DNA of 64,000 nucleotides from Stereocaulon alpinum (GCA_018257865.1 JAEUBA010000067.1:107616-171615); one strand, 5' to 3'; positions 44,877-56,752 are shown, counted from the stretch's first letter. Numbers and translations: made by a program. The notes: a model not told the origin generated them from the sequence alone.

Positions 44877-46241
44877 CTAGACCAGATGTCTATTGACGTC
44901 GTCGGGTAGACTAGCACACGCTCGACCCCCCTTACGGACATAGAACAAGATGTAAGGCGTAAAGCCATCCTTCCGATTCATTGCGTTTCGAGCATCCGAC
45001 TCCGTCACAATCTGATCGTTCAATTGTCTCCAATCGTCCCCAGGTCCTTTGCATACGGCGATATAGTGGCCCCCAGTGAGGCTGCCGGCATGGTGGACGA
45101 TGGATTGCAGTTGGTACCTTGAAGGGTGATTGTTGACTGTGTATGGTGTCAGGTCGAGCTCTTGCTTGAGTGGGATGTGCGCATTGTTCTTGGTCATGTG
45201 GCCAGTGTGGCCGATTGGAGTGAAGCGCTTCAAATCGATGACTAGGATGTCGGGAGAGGTGTGCATGCGGACTCCTTGTACGCGGTCCTGGGGTCCTACG
45301 TATTGGTTGCAATGACTGCATCTCCAGCCAGGTCTGACGTCCCGAGCAAAGTAGGCGTGGATCATGTCTTTGAGGGGTCGTGGGTTGTTTAAGTCGATGG
45401 TGAGGGAGTTGTGGATGCTGTTCTGGCTCGAGACTGCTCTGCAGCTGCGGTTGGGACAGGAAAGTGATTCGGCCATCTGGAAACTGAACAGTTCTTTCAT
45501 GATTGGTCGGGCTGTAGGGTGGACTTTTCCGCGCAATGTCTTGAGCAGGGTGAGAAGAAACTCCATGCTGTCGTTCTGTCGGCTCCATATCCACTGGACG
45601 TTCCGGAACTTTCTTGAATTTGCCATTTTGGCTTGCAAAAGACTCAGTGCTTTGTGCACTTTGTTATCCGTTGGGTCGTTCCAGTAGTCCTCGGTAAAGT
45701 TCTTGAAGGCGCAGGCCACACAGTCGTCTCTCTGGCAAGTTTTGTGGTGCATTTCGAAGTAGTTTACCAGTTTTGGAATGTGAACAAGCGCCTGGAACAG
45801 GCTGTTTCGGTAGCAATCCACAGATCGGTTGTGAAGACCTCTGGAAGGACTCGCACGAAATCGCTGCTTCTGCCAATTGGATGATATGTGATGAGTCTGT
45901 TCATGCATATTAGTACTAAGCCACTTAGCAAGGGCGAGCTCCCATACCGCGACTCTCTTGAGTCGTTGATCTGCGTTCTCGTTTGCGTAAGAATTCGACC
46001 TCGGACGAAGCGTTGGCGCCATTGCTTCTTCGTCTTCAATTGTTCGATGCGTTGCTGGTATGAATTCAATACCTTGTTTGAGTAGAGAGTTCAATGCCTG
46101 CACAGCAGGATTGGATATGTCATTCGAACAAGAGTATGGACGAAAAGACTGTGATAGTTGCAGAGGACGATTGAAATGAGATGAAGGACTCCCTTTTGAG
46201 GAGACTGTCATTGAGGAAGCCATTGTCAAAGGCCCTAACAA
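44877..46241 (-). CDS. Ubiquitin-specific protease (USP/UBP family)
   Basis: Single exon, 454 residues. The cysteine box reads GLHNRSVDCYRNSLFQALVH (about residue 150): the catalytic Cys and the NS that follow are kept, but the usual GNTC is replaced by SVDC. A DUB zinc pair (SHCNQYV and CPNRSC segments) lies between. The histidine box GSLTGGHYIAVCKG with DDWRQLND closes the domain. The N-terminal 100 residues are Ser-rich and poorly conserved. It should remove ubiquitin from proteins. It is divergent from TRM9 over 500 bp. The specific orthologue is not clear. Confidence 0.85.
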   Translation of the reverse strand: MLGPLTMASSMTVSSKGSPSSHFNRPLQLSQSFRPYSCSNDISNPAVQALNSLLKQGIEFIPATHRTIEDEEAMAPTLRPRSNSYANENADQRLKRVAVWELALAKWLSTNMHEQTHHISSNWQKQRFRASPSRGLHNRSVDCYRNSLFQALVHIPKLVNYFEMHHKTCQRDDCVACAFKNFTEDYWNDPTDNKVHKALSLLQAKMANSRKFRNVQWIWSRQNDSMEFLLTLLKTLRGKVHPTARPIMKELFSFQMAESLSCPNRSCRAVSSQNSIHNSLTIDLNNPRPLKDMIHAYFARDVRPGWRCSHCNQYVGPQDRVQGVRMHTSPDILVIDLKRFTPIGHTGHMTKNNAHIPLKQELDLTPYTVNNHPSRYQLQSIVHHAGSLTGGHYIAVCKGPGDDWRQLNDQIVTESDARNAMNRKDGFTPYILFYVRKGGRACASLPDDVNRHLV

Positions 46242-46741
46242 AGGCTTTCGCTTTCGTCTATTGTTCTTTTTGTTCGTAGTGAATGAATGACGCGAAACAA
46301 TGCATCAATGGCTTCAAAGACTGACAATGGAGACAATAGAAAGCAAGCCGCGTCTGCAATCAACAATATAGAGCCGATTCAGTTGAGCAGTGAAGAGAAC
46401 GCTATGTATATCAATATATATATATTCTTAATGGGACAATAGCCCAAGTGTGCACGTGACATAGGAAGAACTGAAGACATCTGGGTCTATTGGCGCTTTA
46501 TGCGAAGCGGCCACGACGTATGGCTTAGATCACGTTTGCAAGAGGTATATAATATGCTGCACTGCCGGTTTCGATCAAATGTGGTTCAAAAGTGTTATAA
46601 TGTGAGCACGAGAGAAGAAGGAGAGAAAGGAAAGAAAGAAAATTTCACACAATTGTAGGCTTTTGAGCCGCAGTCGATCTGCCGACTGCCGAGAGATCCA
46701 TTGTATATGACAACCTCCGTCACTCCTTCCCGTGTGAATGC
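46242..46741. promoter_or_regulatory. Shared divergent promoter of USP and TRM9
   Basis: 500 bp head-to-head. A short AT-rich TATATA stretch at about 46410-46425 and a purine-rich GAAAGGAAAG tract at about 46615-46645 are present. Confidence 0.45.
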
Positions 46742-47512
46742 ATGGACGAAGCACAACGGCTTTCACTTATGACTCCGAATGAGCCTCAATCTGGCAGTGA
46801 GCTCTACGAAGATGCCCACGTTCATCAAGTCTATGAGCAAATAGCCTCCCACTTCTCATCCACTCGCTACAAACCATGGCCGATCGTAGAGCGGTTCCTC
46901 AAGGAGCTCCCAGACGGCTCCATTGGCCTTGACGTGGGCTGTGGTAACGGCAAGTATCTCACAGTCAACCCCAAGATCTTCATTGTTGCTTCTGATCGGT
47001 CTACAAACCTCGTGAATATTGCAAGCCAACACCGCCCTCACACATCAATCGTTGCCGACAACTTGAATTTACCGCACCCTAACTCTACTTTCGACTTTGC
47101 CATCTCAATCGCTGTCATTCATCATCTGTCTACGCCTGGTCGACGCATACAAGCAGTGACTGCTATCCTTGCTTCACTACGACCATCTACAAAGAGTGAA
47201 AGCAGTGGGTATCAGCAGGATGGAGGGAAAGCGCTCATATACGTCTGGGCACTCGAGCAGAAGCACAGCCGCAGAGGCTGGGACGAAGGCGATGAACAGG
47301 ATATTATGGTGCCATGGGTCTTGAAACAGAACACCAACGCTAAGTGTACGGAGGAAAGCAAAACCTTCCATCGTTATTACCACTTGTATTGCCAAGGGGA
47401 GCTTGAGCACAATATTACAGCGGCTGGGGGTCTTATTATCGAATCCGGGTACGAGAAGGACAATTGGTGGGCTATCGCTATACGGAAACCCCAATGGGGG
47501 CACCGAGGGTAA
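46742..47512 (+). CDS. TRM9: tRNA (uridine wobble) carboxymethyl methyltransferase Trm9
   Basis: Single exon, 256 residues. The SAM-binding motif is GLDVGCGNGKYLTVNP. FDFAISIAVIHHLSTPGRR is the next motif, and ALIYVWALEQKH plus HRYYHLYCQGELEHNI are characteristic of Trm9/ALKBH8. It methylates carboxymethyl-uridine at the wobble position of tRNAs to form mcm5U, together with Trm112. The N-terminus begins shortly before the conserved QVYEQIASHFSSTRYKPWP segment, so the start looks right. The C-terminus ends in the expected IRKPQWG region. Confidence 0.95.
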   Translation: MDEAQRLSLMTPNEPQSGSELYEDAHVHQVYEQIASHFSSTRYKPWPIVERFLKELPDGSIGLDVGCGNGKYLTVNPKIFIVASDRSTNLVNIASQHRPHTSIVADNLNLPHPNSTFDFAISIAVIHHLSTPGRRIQAVTAILASLRPSTKSESSGYQQDGGKALIYVWALEQKHSRRGWDEGDEQDIMVPWVLKQNTNAKCTEESKTFHRYYHLYCQGELEHNITAAGGLIIESGYEKDNWWAIAIRKPQWGHRG

Positions 47513-48898
47513 GCACCAACACCGTTCCGGAAGCTTTCCCAACTTTCCGGGATTTGCAAAGTCTATCAGATCTCTACAGGGAATTCCTTGGCCGTTGAAG
47601 GATATAGCGGCACTGGCAGAGGCCAATGAGCTATGTCAACTTCGTCTGCTGCTATTGATTGCACATTTCACATTGCCACTACCCTTACCACTGAGTTCAT
47701 GTGATCATCCTCTTGTTGCATGTACGGTGTCCTTCAGTCTGTACAGTCATGTATCTACCCTTGCATGATTATGCCTCATGTCTTAAATGCACGAAGATCT
47801 TAGCAACGTTAGGAGTCCACGCAAGCGCCGCCTAGGCCTTCATCCTTGAATTCCAGAAGCAAAACCCTCCGATGGTAAGGCTCTCGCAAGCGACACAAAG
47901 CCAATCGGAATGTTGAGTCGTCTCCAGTGATTATCATTCGTAACGCTTAGATCATCACGAGATCTTGCTCTGCACTATTCCACGCGAGGGCGATCCACTC
48001 AACTGCATTCTGGATCTGTCGGCTTTTTCTCCCATTCGTCGTTTCCAACTCCAACGGCCCGCCTGATCGTATGTCTCCTCCTCATGCATTTTTGAGACAG
48101 CGTCAACGTCAGCATGGAACCTTCTTGAGTTCGCAGCGAAGGGCAACTGTCAGCGCCTTGCATCAGAATGAGCATGAGCGTCTGCGAACTTCTCCGTCTC
48201 GTCTCACTTCAGCTGCTCCAAGTGAGGCAATTTGTCATTTCAAGCGTGACAGCGCTTATCTCGGGATGGAGCTGAAAGTTTCGAACTGCGTACTCGGCAT
48301 GTGCGAAATACGATGTATTAGGGACCCCCACGTATGGTATACAAGTCCCACAACCAGGAATTGGTAAAGGGATGCGTGAGCACCTGCGAACTTCTCCGTC
48401 CGTCCGTCAACGATCAATCTTATGCTCGGGGAATGTGGGTCGTGGTATTTGTCATGGACCCATGGTTGAGGCGTTACAGTGCAGGGAGGAAACGATCTTC
48501 TGGGAATCTTAATCTGGTCAACGGACCCTTCTTGCGTTCCTGTCAAGGCTGTGTTCACTGTAGACATGTCCACTTGTATATAGATAAATAATTATAGATA
48601 TGGAGTACACGACGAGAGACATCGATACCAATATGGGTAACCCTTGCCCACTCCATGCAAATTTCCTCCGTGTATCTAGAGAATGGTATAATGGGTATCT
48701 GATATACAGAAAGCCAAATTGCGTTCGCCATGCAGTCTATGCCGTGAAAATGCCGACAGGTGTGCGTTGTATCTCAGTCACCGAAGCCGCCCAACGATAA
48801 TTATGCCTCCCAATGCTTACGCTCATCAAATAAGGATACCAATGCCGCATAAAGAAAGGCTGTGTGAAATAGATTTGCCGCCCCATGCTTTCTTGTCT
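47513..48898. other. Convergent intergenic region
   Basis: 1.39 kb between TRM9 and the Myb gene. Open frames up to about 105 codons occur but nothing is recognisable. Confidence 0.45.
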
Positions 48899-50158
48899 TC
48901 ATGCACTCAATCTCCTCCGCTCACCTTTCTCTTCAGCCTTGACCGCTTGCCCCTGCCCCTGCCCCTCCCCCCTCTCTGCGAAAGCCGCAATCTCTCCCTC
49001 CATCTCGGCAACCCCAGGCAGCCTTGTCTCACCGGCAATCCTCCTTCGCCTTGCCCTCGGCCCCTCTTGCTCATCGTCATCTTCGCTTTCATCGTCGTCT
49101 TCCTCATCATAGGCAGAGAATGACTGTTCGCTTTTGATGGGCGGGATGGTCACGGGTGTGTAAGCAAGAGTACCCGGGCCAGTGGGACCCTGGCTGTGGC
49201 TGTGGCTGTGAATATTGCCGTTGACGCTGTGGAAAGGGGAGCTAAGAGTGGTAAGATCACGGCCTTCAAACACCCGAGTAGACTCGAGCATTCGATCTCT
49301 TTGGGCGACCCGGCCACAGCCTGGTTCGCCTGGCTCGGCTTGAGCAGCAGCGATGGCGAAAGGAATGGCGTTGGCTCGTCGGGCCATCTCATGTTCGCCC
49401 ATAGCCCAATGCATTGCCTCGCATGCGCGCCAGGGAATGCCGAGCTCATTTGCGATGGGATTCCACAGATCATGTTTGAGTCTGTAGGTGTCAGTGACTG
49501 CCGCCACTCTACTTGGATCTGGTCAAACTTCGAAGGGTGCAGTCTTCGAAGAATGTTCAAATGCGTACCTGTCGTAGACCCTTGCCAGTCTGTTCCGCTT
49601 CTCTTCGTCCCACTCGCTTCGGCGTTCAAGGTAGTTCTGATAATGCAGCCTGCAGCTGATAGCACTGCGTCCACGAAGCTTCTTACTGATATCTTCCCAT
49701 TTCATTCCAGAACCTCGTAGTCGGATAATTTCAGCGTCCTCAGCTGGCGACCATTTTGACTGCTTTTTGGCTGGCGACCCAATAGGGCGATCGTCTGTGG
49801 GGAGGGGACGTTTGTTGGGCGCTGCTGCTGCTGGATTTAGGTTGGGGTTCTGTTCGAAGACTGCTTGTGATGTTTTCGAGAGATAGATTGGCTGTGGAGG
49901 GAGCTGCCGAGACTGCTGCCGCTGATGCTGGCTAGCCGGGTTCGTGGAAGCTGTGGAAGCAGAGTAGTGGGAGGCCGTAGACGTAGACGACGGCGAGGGA
50001 AGTAGAGGAACATGAGAGTGAGTCGACGGGATAGAGATTGATCTTGAGAACGAAGGAGACTGCGTAGTCTGAGCAGGTGGGGATGGGCTGCCCTTCAGAA
50101 GGTCGCGGATATCCAGTTTGGCGACTGGGTTGACGAGAGATGCGTAAGTCTCAAGCAT
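48899..50158 (-). CDS. Myb/SANT-domain DNA-binding protein
   Basis: Two exons (50158-49569, 49481-48899) give 390 residues. A Ser/Pro/Gln-rich N-terminal half (about residues 25-135) precedes a Myb-like repeat KQSKWSPAEDAEIIRLRGSG, continuing with WEDISKKLRGRSAISCRLHY (residues about 140-185). The splice join restores RVYDRLKHDLWNPIANELG, and a second tryptophan-bearing helical part ends in HWAMGEHEMARR. An acidic stretch (EEDDDESEDDDEQEG) and a basic cluster (RARRRRIAG, a probable nuclear signal) follow. Fungal Myb-domain protein, targets unknown. The reverse-strand frames in this region are shadows. Confidence 0.82.
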
Positions 50159-51378
50159 GTGCGCGATGGCCTCGTTGATTTCGTCCTGGCGGATGGTACA
50201 AGTTGAAAGGGAGACAGCTGTCGTGGGGGCTCAGCGGAGACTAGGGACTACAGCCTTGTATTGCGGAGCTTCAGCACACGATGCATAAGATCATGCCCCA
50301 GGGTACAAGACGGATGATCTAGCAAGGGGCTCAGTATATAATAGAGGTCTGTTGTTACAGAAGATCCGATGAGGTTGTCCATATCCGGTTCAGGAGACAA
50401 ACTAATGGCAAGATTGTGAACCAATGGAATTCATAGAACGCAATAAATGATTTAGCATTGGTGCAAGCCGTTAGAACACAAGCTATCTCCTTTCGTATGA
50501 ATTCAAGGTCATGTGCAGTATTGCAGAGACCCGGGTTAGATGATATCTCTGTGTGTGCGATCAGATGGCTGCAGTTAAACCCAGGCAGTGACGAGTACAG
50601 CAAGCAGCCACCATGCTCCACCTTAAGCATGGTCCAGATCGTCACGGGTAAGAAATCCCCGCTCGCCTGTTTGGTAGCTGCATAGGCCTGTAGTCCTCAA
50701 ACACATTGAGGCAATAATGCATCAAGTGGCTAGCAGGGCTAGGAAACAATACGAGTATTGAGAGCTCGGCGCTACTAGCCCAAAGAGAACAGGGATACGA
50801 CCCTTTGGAACGTAGGGCAAAACGTTGATCTGAGGATGAGGGGACTTGCCGCCGACAGCAGTGGGGAAAAGTTAGTATCATTGACATGTTGGAAGGCTCC
50901 ATATGATTGGTGGGTTTTTCACCTGAGGCAGCGAATTGCGGTCAAGTATCCTAGCTGTTATGAAAGGAAAAAAACTAACTTTTTAAACGACGAACCATTG
51001 ATCCGCAATCTAAAGGCATGATGACGCCCCTAGTTCACCTCTCTTCAAGCCTTGGTGAGCCTTGTAAAGACTCTAGTCAATCCTTGTTGAGCTGGCAATG
51101 TGTTTTTTTTTTCTCGCAGACTTTGGGGCGCCGTCTCCCCGATAGGCGGTGAGCAGAAGATTGACAGAGTATAAGAGGATCGTTATTAAGGTGAAGCAAT
51201 GTGAAATCAATTGAAACGCGTACACAACCATATGGCCAAGTGGCCATTGAACTTCGATTGATAGCTTTTCATACGACGGTGGAAGCCAAAAGAGGACCTC
51301 CTTCGGCCTGGTACCGTGCAGCGCAGGAACGCTCCCATCTGAAATTGGAAGGAAGACAATGCAGGACTGTTGGGCCGC

Positions 51379-51413
51379 CTTCAGGCTTCAGGCTTCAGGC
51401 TTCAGGCTTCAGG
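51379..51413 (+). repeat. Heptamer microsatellite (CTTCAGG) x5
   Basis: Exactly five perfect copies, 35 bp. Confidence 0.9.
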
Positions 51414-51950
51414 CGGTGAACTTAAACTATTGTTAGTATCTAGGCCACGATGGCAGTAGTGTGGTGTCTGGTATCAAACTTGGCTCTTTTTGTTTGCATG
51501 TACGCTCTGATGTGCTGGCCCGTCCCGCGGGCCAGATGGCCAACTCAGAGTTTGGGTGCCAGGAGCCGAACGTGCTACAGATGAAACTGATGTATGATCT
51601 CAAATAATGTGAAGCATCATAAACAGGGGGTATCCAGGCATCAGGTAGCGATGGAAGTTTGCCGTGAGTCTTCAGCAACCATTTGCGTGGCTCTGCAGAC
51701 AGAGTATGCACTGTACGGTATGCAGAGAGCGGTGGGGTGCATGATAGAAAGTGACGGGTTGGGAGAAGGAGCGGTCAATGAACTGAACTGGCTTTGCCGC
51801 GATGCCGCTGCCTAGTCCCAAGCTATGCACAATGACTATCGTTGACAATCATCGAAGACATTTCTCCATCATCAGAGACCTTCTAGCCTTTGTCTTCGAA
51901 CACACCCACCGGCCTCAACTATCATCCTTGCACAACTGTAACGCCATTCT

Positions 51951-51985
51951 CCAGTCTCCAGTCTCCAGTCACCAGTCTCCAGTCT
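51951..51985 (+). repeat. Heptamer (CCAGTCT) x5 in the tubulin-cofactor leader
   Basis: Five copies (the third ends in A), 26 bp before the ATG of the next gene, so probably in its 5' untranslated region. Confidence 0.9.
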
Positions 51986-52011
51986 CCACTGCCTCAGCGC
52001 GCACATCTTTC

Positions 52012-53296
52012 ATGGCCACCACCCGCGATATACCCTTATTGATTACGTCCACCGCCTCGTCATCTGAGCGCCGCATTACTCCATCGTGGACAATTGCCCA
52101 GCTAAAAACGAAGCTAGAGCCTGTAACCGGCGTCCCGCCAGCATCTCAGAGGCTTACGTTGCGGCTGCCCGACCAGCAGCAAGAAACAGCCATCGAGGCC
52201 GAGGATGAAGAGAGCGTGCAAGTTGGTAGATGGCCGCTGATGGCTTATGCCGAGATAAAGGTACTCTATTCTTTCAAGCATTTTGATGCGGTGTTGGTCC
52301 TTCCAGGTAATCAAAGATGCTCGAATAGCCGAAAGACACAAAGTCCAGTCTTCTGTAGAGGAGGACGCACGTTATGAATTTCTATATAGCGTTGATATTT
52401 CAGGGACCAAGTGTCTTTTACAGCGGGTAGCATGACTTTTCGTTCTCTCTTAGCCACGTGTGAAGATTATCTGCTTTGTGGACTCATCTTGCAGAGGTCT
52501 TTCCCTCATACTTGCAGGCTATGTCACCCAGGCCCATGCCGCAACGGTCTTTCCCTTGAGGGATGCCATCAGAAAGAGTTATGACGAGCACGTGTCTCTC
52601 ATATCAAATCACTATCTCATGTAAAGTACCGTACATACTTAGCAGATATAACTTTCCTAATGCCGTGCATCTTGCAGGTTACATCCATCGGCCCCGGTCC
52701 CATTTCCAATCTGCCACCGCTCTCATCGGTGGAAAAGTATGTTATGCCTATGACCGAATATGAACAGCGTACGGGCACAGACAGTGTCCTTGCGATAAAG
52801 AGGGATCAGAAAATCGGCCGCTTCGATCCCAAAGCTCCTGAAATCCGCGAGAGGAAACTTAAAGACATGCGGGAAGAGGTCGAGCAGAGAAGTAAGTTCT
52901 TCGATTTATTTGCTAGACTAGGGCTGCAGTCTTAGGCTAGCCATAACCATACAGGACTTATGCTATACTACTTTGTTCATCAGGCCCTTCCCACTAACCT
53001 GGCTTACTCTAGACATCAGAATTGGAGCACGTTGCAGACTCGCCAACGAGTCGACCCGGCGCGGCACCATCAGATACATAGGCCCAATACCATCCCTCCC
53101 AGGCCTTGACGATGCTCCTTGGATCGGCATTGAGCTTGATGAACCAACTGGGAAGAACGACGGCCGCGTCAAAGACGAACGGTATTTTCAGTGTGGGCAG
53201 AACAGAGGCGTCTTCGTCCGGGCAGAGAAAGTCGAGATGGGCGACTTTGAGGAGTTAGGGCTCGAGGACGAGGGTTCTGATATCGAGGAGATATGA
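52012..53296 (+). CDS. Tubulin-folding cofactor B (TBCB/Alp11)
   Basis: Three exons (52012-52260, 52678-52891, 53013-53296) give 248 residues, the normal family length. The N-terminus is a ubiquitin-like fold (PLLITSTASSSERRITPSWT, with RLTLRLPDQ). The middle is VEKYVMPMTEYEQRTGTDSV. The C-terminal CAP-Gly domain reads IGPIPSLPGLDDAPWIGIEL, then DGRVKDERYFQC, closing with the family's acidic DIEEI end. The protein works with cofactor E to fold or recycle alpha-tubulin. The first intron is 417 bp, far longer than the others in this window. Confidence 0.92.
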
Positions 53297-54301
53297 GCGA
53301 GGGTTGACGCTAACGGAGAAAGTGTTATGATACATGTACTGTTGAAGGGCGTATGTTTCTCTGTGTGTACTATACAGTAGCGACGTTTCATTATCCGTTG
53401 AAAGCTGTGCCAGCCGTTGCATATAGTTCCTTGCTCTCCCAGTCCCTGCTTCTCAAAGACGCATGAATTGCTTTTTCTTGTGGACTTTTAGGTTTCGCAG
53501 ATGGAGAGGCTGAAAAGCTTCAAATGGTCTTGGAGCTAAATATCTCGTATTCCCAAAGCATCCGATTCGGGCACTTGATAGACAAGAAACCTGATTTGCC
53601 GTTGCGGAGGGTTTGCTCAAGCAAAAGGGAAGGCTGGAAAGCTTCAAGGCGCAAAATTCCGGTGACCCCCACGCTCTCGATTGGGAAAGTCAAAAAGTAT
53701 ACTCCGATTCACACGTGATATATGGTCGAAAACAACATTCTCGATAGGCTTCAATTGTAAGTTGTAGGTAATGCACATCTTCAGCTACCGCGGTCCTGCA
53801 CATTTTCAGCTACCGCGGTCCTGCATGCTGTCATGCCCAAATCAGTGGTGGCGATAGCCCCCAGATCCCAAAGCGGCCAACGCTAAGGTTGAGTACCGGA
53901 TACCTAGACATTAGTCAAAACGATTGGAATCTGTTTGAGGTAGTTGGGGGTTGAGATCCTCTTGCTTGAAGCATATGATTGGTGATTGAATACTGTAAGT
54001 TTCATTAAGCGAACGTTGCGGGCCGAATGTGGATGCAGTATAGACGACTATCCTATCGGAGGAAAGATTTGCTCATGAAAATCCTGCTTTATTATCATGC
54101 CCCCATTGATCATCTTATCGCTCGCATCAATCTAGGACCCCAGCGAGGTTTAATAGATTTCCGTTGGTGAACAACATACCCAAATGGCATCTCGCCCTTG
54201 GAGCCAGTGTAACGCCATGCATTAAATCCTTCATACTAGGTTCTACCGCCCCCATTATTCAACGGCTTTCCCAGCAAGTGGCCACTGCGAACTATGAGTG
54301 T
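53297..54301. other. Convergent intergenic region
   Basis: About 1 kb between TBCB and Mif2. No gene. It contains the direct repeat at 53780-53825. Confidence 0.5.
53780..53825 (+). repeat. Direct repeat with CCGCGG core
   Basis: A 21-bp word TTCAGCTACCGCGGTCCTG(CA) occurs at 53780-53800 and again at 53805-53825, a 25-bp period. Confidence 0.85.
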
Positions 54302-56423
54302 CTAAGCTATGGTACTCTCGTCTGCTGCACCCGCCTGCACTTCACACCCTTGTGCAAAGAAGATGCGTGCAGAATTAATGTCCGATTCGTTAGAGATTGA
54401 ATAAAAGTTCCCTAGAGAACAAATTGTTAGCCAGACTGTACAAGGTAGTGATTGGCAGGTACCGCTCGTTCCGCAAGCATGATCCGCCACAGAATGCACA
54501 ATGCAAAGGAAAGAGCGTACCTCTAGGAACCTGGAACTGTCCTCCTTTACCTATGCTGAATCTTGTAGGTGGGGTGCCTACGTTGACCGTCACACGTCCG
54601 TAGAAGACGAAGAAAACCATTTGCATCTTCCTTGAATTTTTGATGCGTTTACTGACTCCTGGTGGTAGATCTACCATACCGGCCCCAAAAAAGTCTAGAG
54701 TGAGCGTTTTCGCAAATTTGAAGTCGGCTCCCGCAATCTCACGCATTTCAATAGCTTCGTAGGAGTATGCAACATCTGCATTCGTTAGTACAAAACTTTG
54801 GAAGAAGAAGTGCTACGAGGATTGTAAACCGTACCTTCTGATCTCGTCATCTCCTCGTCGTATTTGTTGGTTTTTGGGTCCCAGTCCATCATCTCTGCGA
54901 CCATGATACCAGGATCAAGCTCCCACTCAGCCTTATCGTCCTCGTCTTCCTCTTCCTCCACGTCTTCGAGGTGTGACCTTGCTCTTCGTTTGGTTCTACG
55001 GTACGATGATTGCTGCCTCCGGCGTGGTGGTTCTATCACTTCTTGAACCCTGACCACTTCTTTGATTGCGGGTAGTGAGTCTGAAGTCCTATCGCCCATA
55101 ACGACCTTCTCCCCAAGCCAAGTCTGCAAAGGTTTGATAGACTGCCTTCCGCTACGTGTTATTAGGGCACCGCTGTCTGTGGCAGGCGTTTCACTGCGCT
55201 GGAAGAATGATGATCTTGGTCCAACTGATGCAGATCTTATGGAAGGAGCCTTTTCACCGTTCTTCTTAGCCCCCTTGGTCTTGATGTTAGGATCCCGAAG
55301 CTTTGGTGGTGGCATTCGTTTGCTGTCTACTGGTTTAGATGGAGCTTTTGATTGACCTGCATCTGGGTCTTGATAGATATCAGTCTTAGACTTCTTCGGT
55401 GGCCTCCCACGTGGGCGCGCTGATCCGGGCACTGCCAGCGATAGTTGTGAATCATCCATTGATGCCGTAGCGGCAGGCTTGCCCGGTTTCCTCTTGATGG
55501 CCTTAGCTCCGGCAGCGGTCTGTGGCTGAATGATCCCGCTTTCCTCAGCCTCGTAGTTCTGCAATTGATTTTCACCGTTGTTTCCAATAGGTGTTTCTTG
55601 TTCAAAGGCAGAACCTTCGGTAGGCTGCTCCATGATAATATTGTCGTCATCGTAGATCATGCCATTAGTTGCGCTCGCCGTGTATAGGGCATCCGAGTTC
55701 TCGTCTTCATAAGCATCTGCTCCGATGCTCAAGTCGAAGGGTCTCTTATTCTTGCCTTTGCTGTTAATGGATGTGAGCCTTGACGGTCTCACCGGAACTG
55801 GAGGCTTCTGGGGCGAAAATTCGATGCTCTTGCGCGGCTTATCCAATGAGAAATCCAATTGCCTGTTGACAGACATTTGCATAGGTGGATGCGACCCTAG
55901 TCGAGTGGGAGTTCCAGTGTTCAGGTTGCGAGACGGAGAGAACATTGGCCCTATAGATCGCCCCACCGATCTCCGTGGCGACGTCATCAGATGTGTTTTC
56001 CGGGGCGATGTTCCGCGTGGAGGTAGGCTTTTCCTGGCACTTCTCACCAGAGCCGCAGGTCCTGGAGAAGTACCTACAGTAACGTGGACGATTAGCAAAA
56101 TGGGTTCGGCACTGAACTTGCGGGAAAGGCTCACTTTGGTCGATGTCCATACTGTCGTCAGCGGAGTATGTGTGGTCTGGCGCTACGCCATTGGATTGGT
56201 GTAAGGATTTCGCTGGTGAAGAGAAGGAAGGAATTGGCTCAAGGCCATTCTCGTCTCGGACTCCAGTATCCGCCAGCTCGGTACCAGTGCGCCTGCAAGT
56301 ATGATCAGTATTTGCTTACTACGAAGCGATCATGGGATCGAAAGCACACCTTCCTCTTCGACCAACCGCTGTGTAGTCGCCGGGTCCTCTCTCCTTGCGC
56401 GGTGTTCTTCCTCGTGGACCCAT
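54302..56423 (-). CDS. MIF2: Centromere protein Mif2/CENP-C
   Basis: Five exons (56423-56350, 56292-56135, 56073-54835, 54775-54521, 54411-54302) give 611 residues in frame. The N-terminus shows the Mif2 box (YTAVGRRGRRTGTELADTG). The CENP-C signature is RSGRQSIKPLQTW (about residues 380-395), which binds CENP-A nucleosomes. The C-terminal cupin dimerisation domain reads LTLDFFGAGMVDLPPGV, KMQMVFFVFYGRVTVNVG, then GNFYSISNES and ARIFFAQGCEVQ. AT-hook-like basic RPRGRPPKKSK lies between. It anchors the inner kinetochore at centromeres. The last splice acceptor (CTCTAG) is confirmed by restoring the cupin strand. The gene is divergent from RNase H2A. Confidence 0.94.
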
Positions 56424-56752
56424 ATTTGAGGGATGAAGGCAAGAGTGTGGTGCGAGCGTTGAGTGCCGCAATCTCCTTCAAGGTAAAGGTGTCCTCCGAT
56501 AGTGGTAGTCGATGCAAAGGTTTGAGGTTCAATGATATCGCGTCAAGTTCGTGATGCGGGAAAGTGCTGCCAAGAAACAACAGAGCTAAAAAAGCCAAGC
56601 TTAGATGATGTAAGCAAATTCGCCCACTCTATCGACTCTACGCGTTCTCGAACATCGCGTCTGCCGATTTGAAAAAATGGCAGGCCTAACTGCGAAGCAG
56701 GAGCCGGTACTACATCTCAACTGAATCGATATCTTCTCCATCATTTACAAGC
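56424..56752. promoter_or_regulatory. Shared divergent promoter of MIF2 and RNH201
   Basis: 329 bp head-to-head. No specific site identified. Confidence 0.45.

Larger units (their letters stand above)
50159..52011. other. Divergent intergenic region with two heptamer arrays
   Basis: 1.85 kb between the Myb gene (-) and tubulin cofactor B (+). No gene recognised. Holds the CTTCAGG array and the leader CCAGTCT array. Confidence 0.45.

Noticed and set aside
48885..49123. Plus-strand Ser/Leu-rich frames
   Set aside because: Shadows of the minus-strand acidic tail of the Myb protein.
56000..56204. Plus-strand 159-codon frame
   Set aside because: Antisense to MIF2 exons, whose protein has full family motifs.
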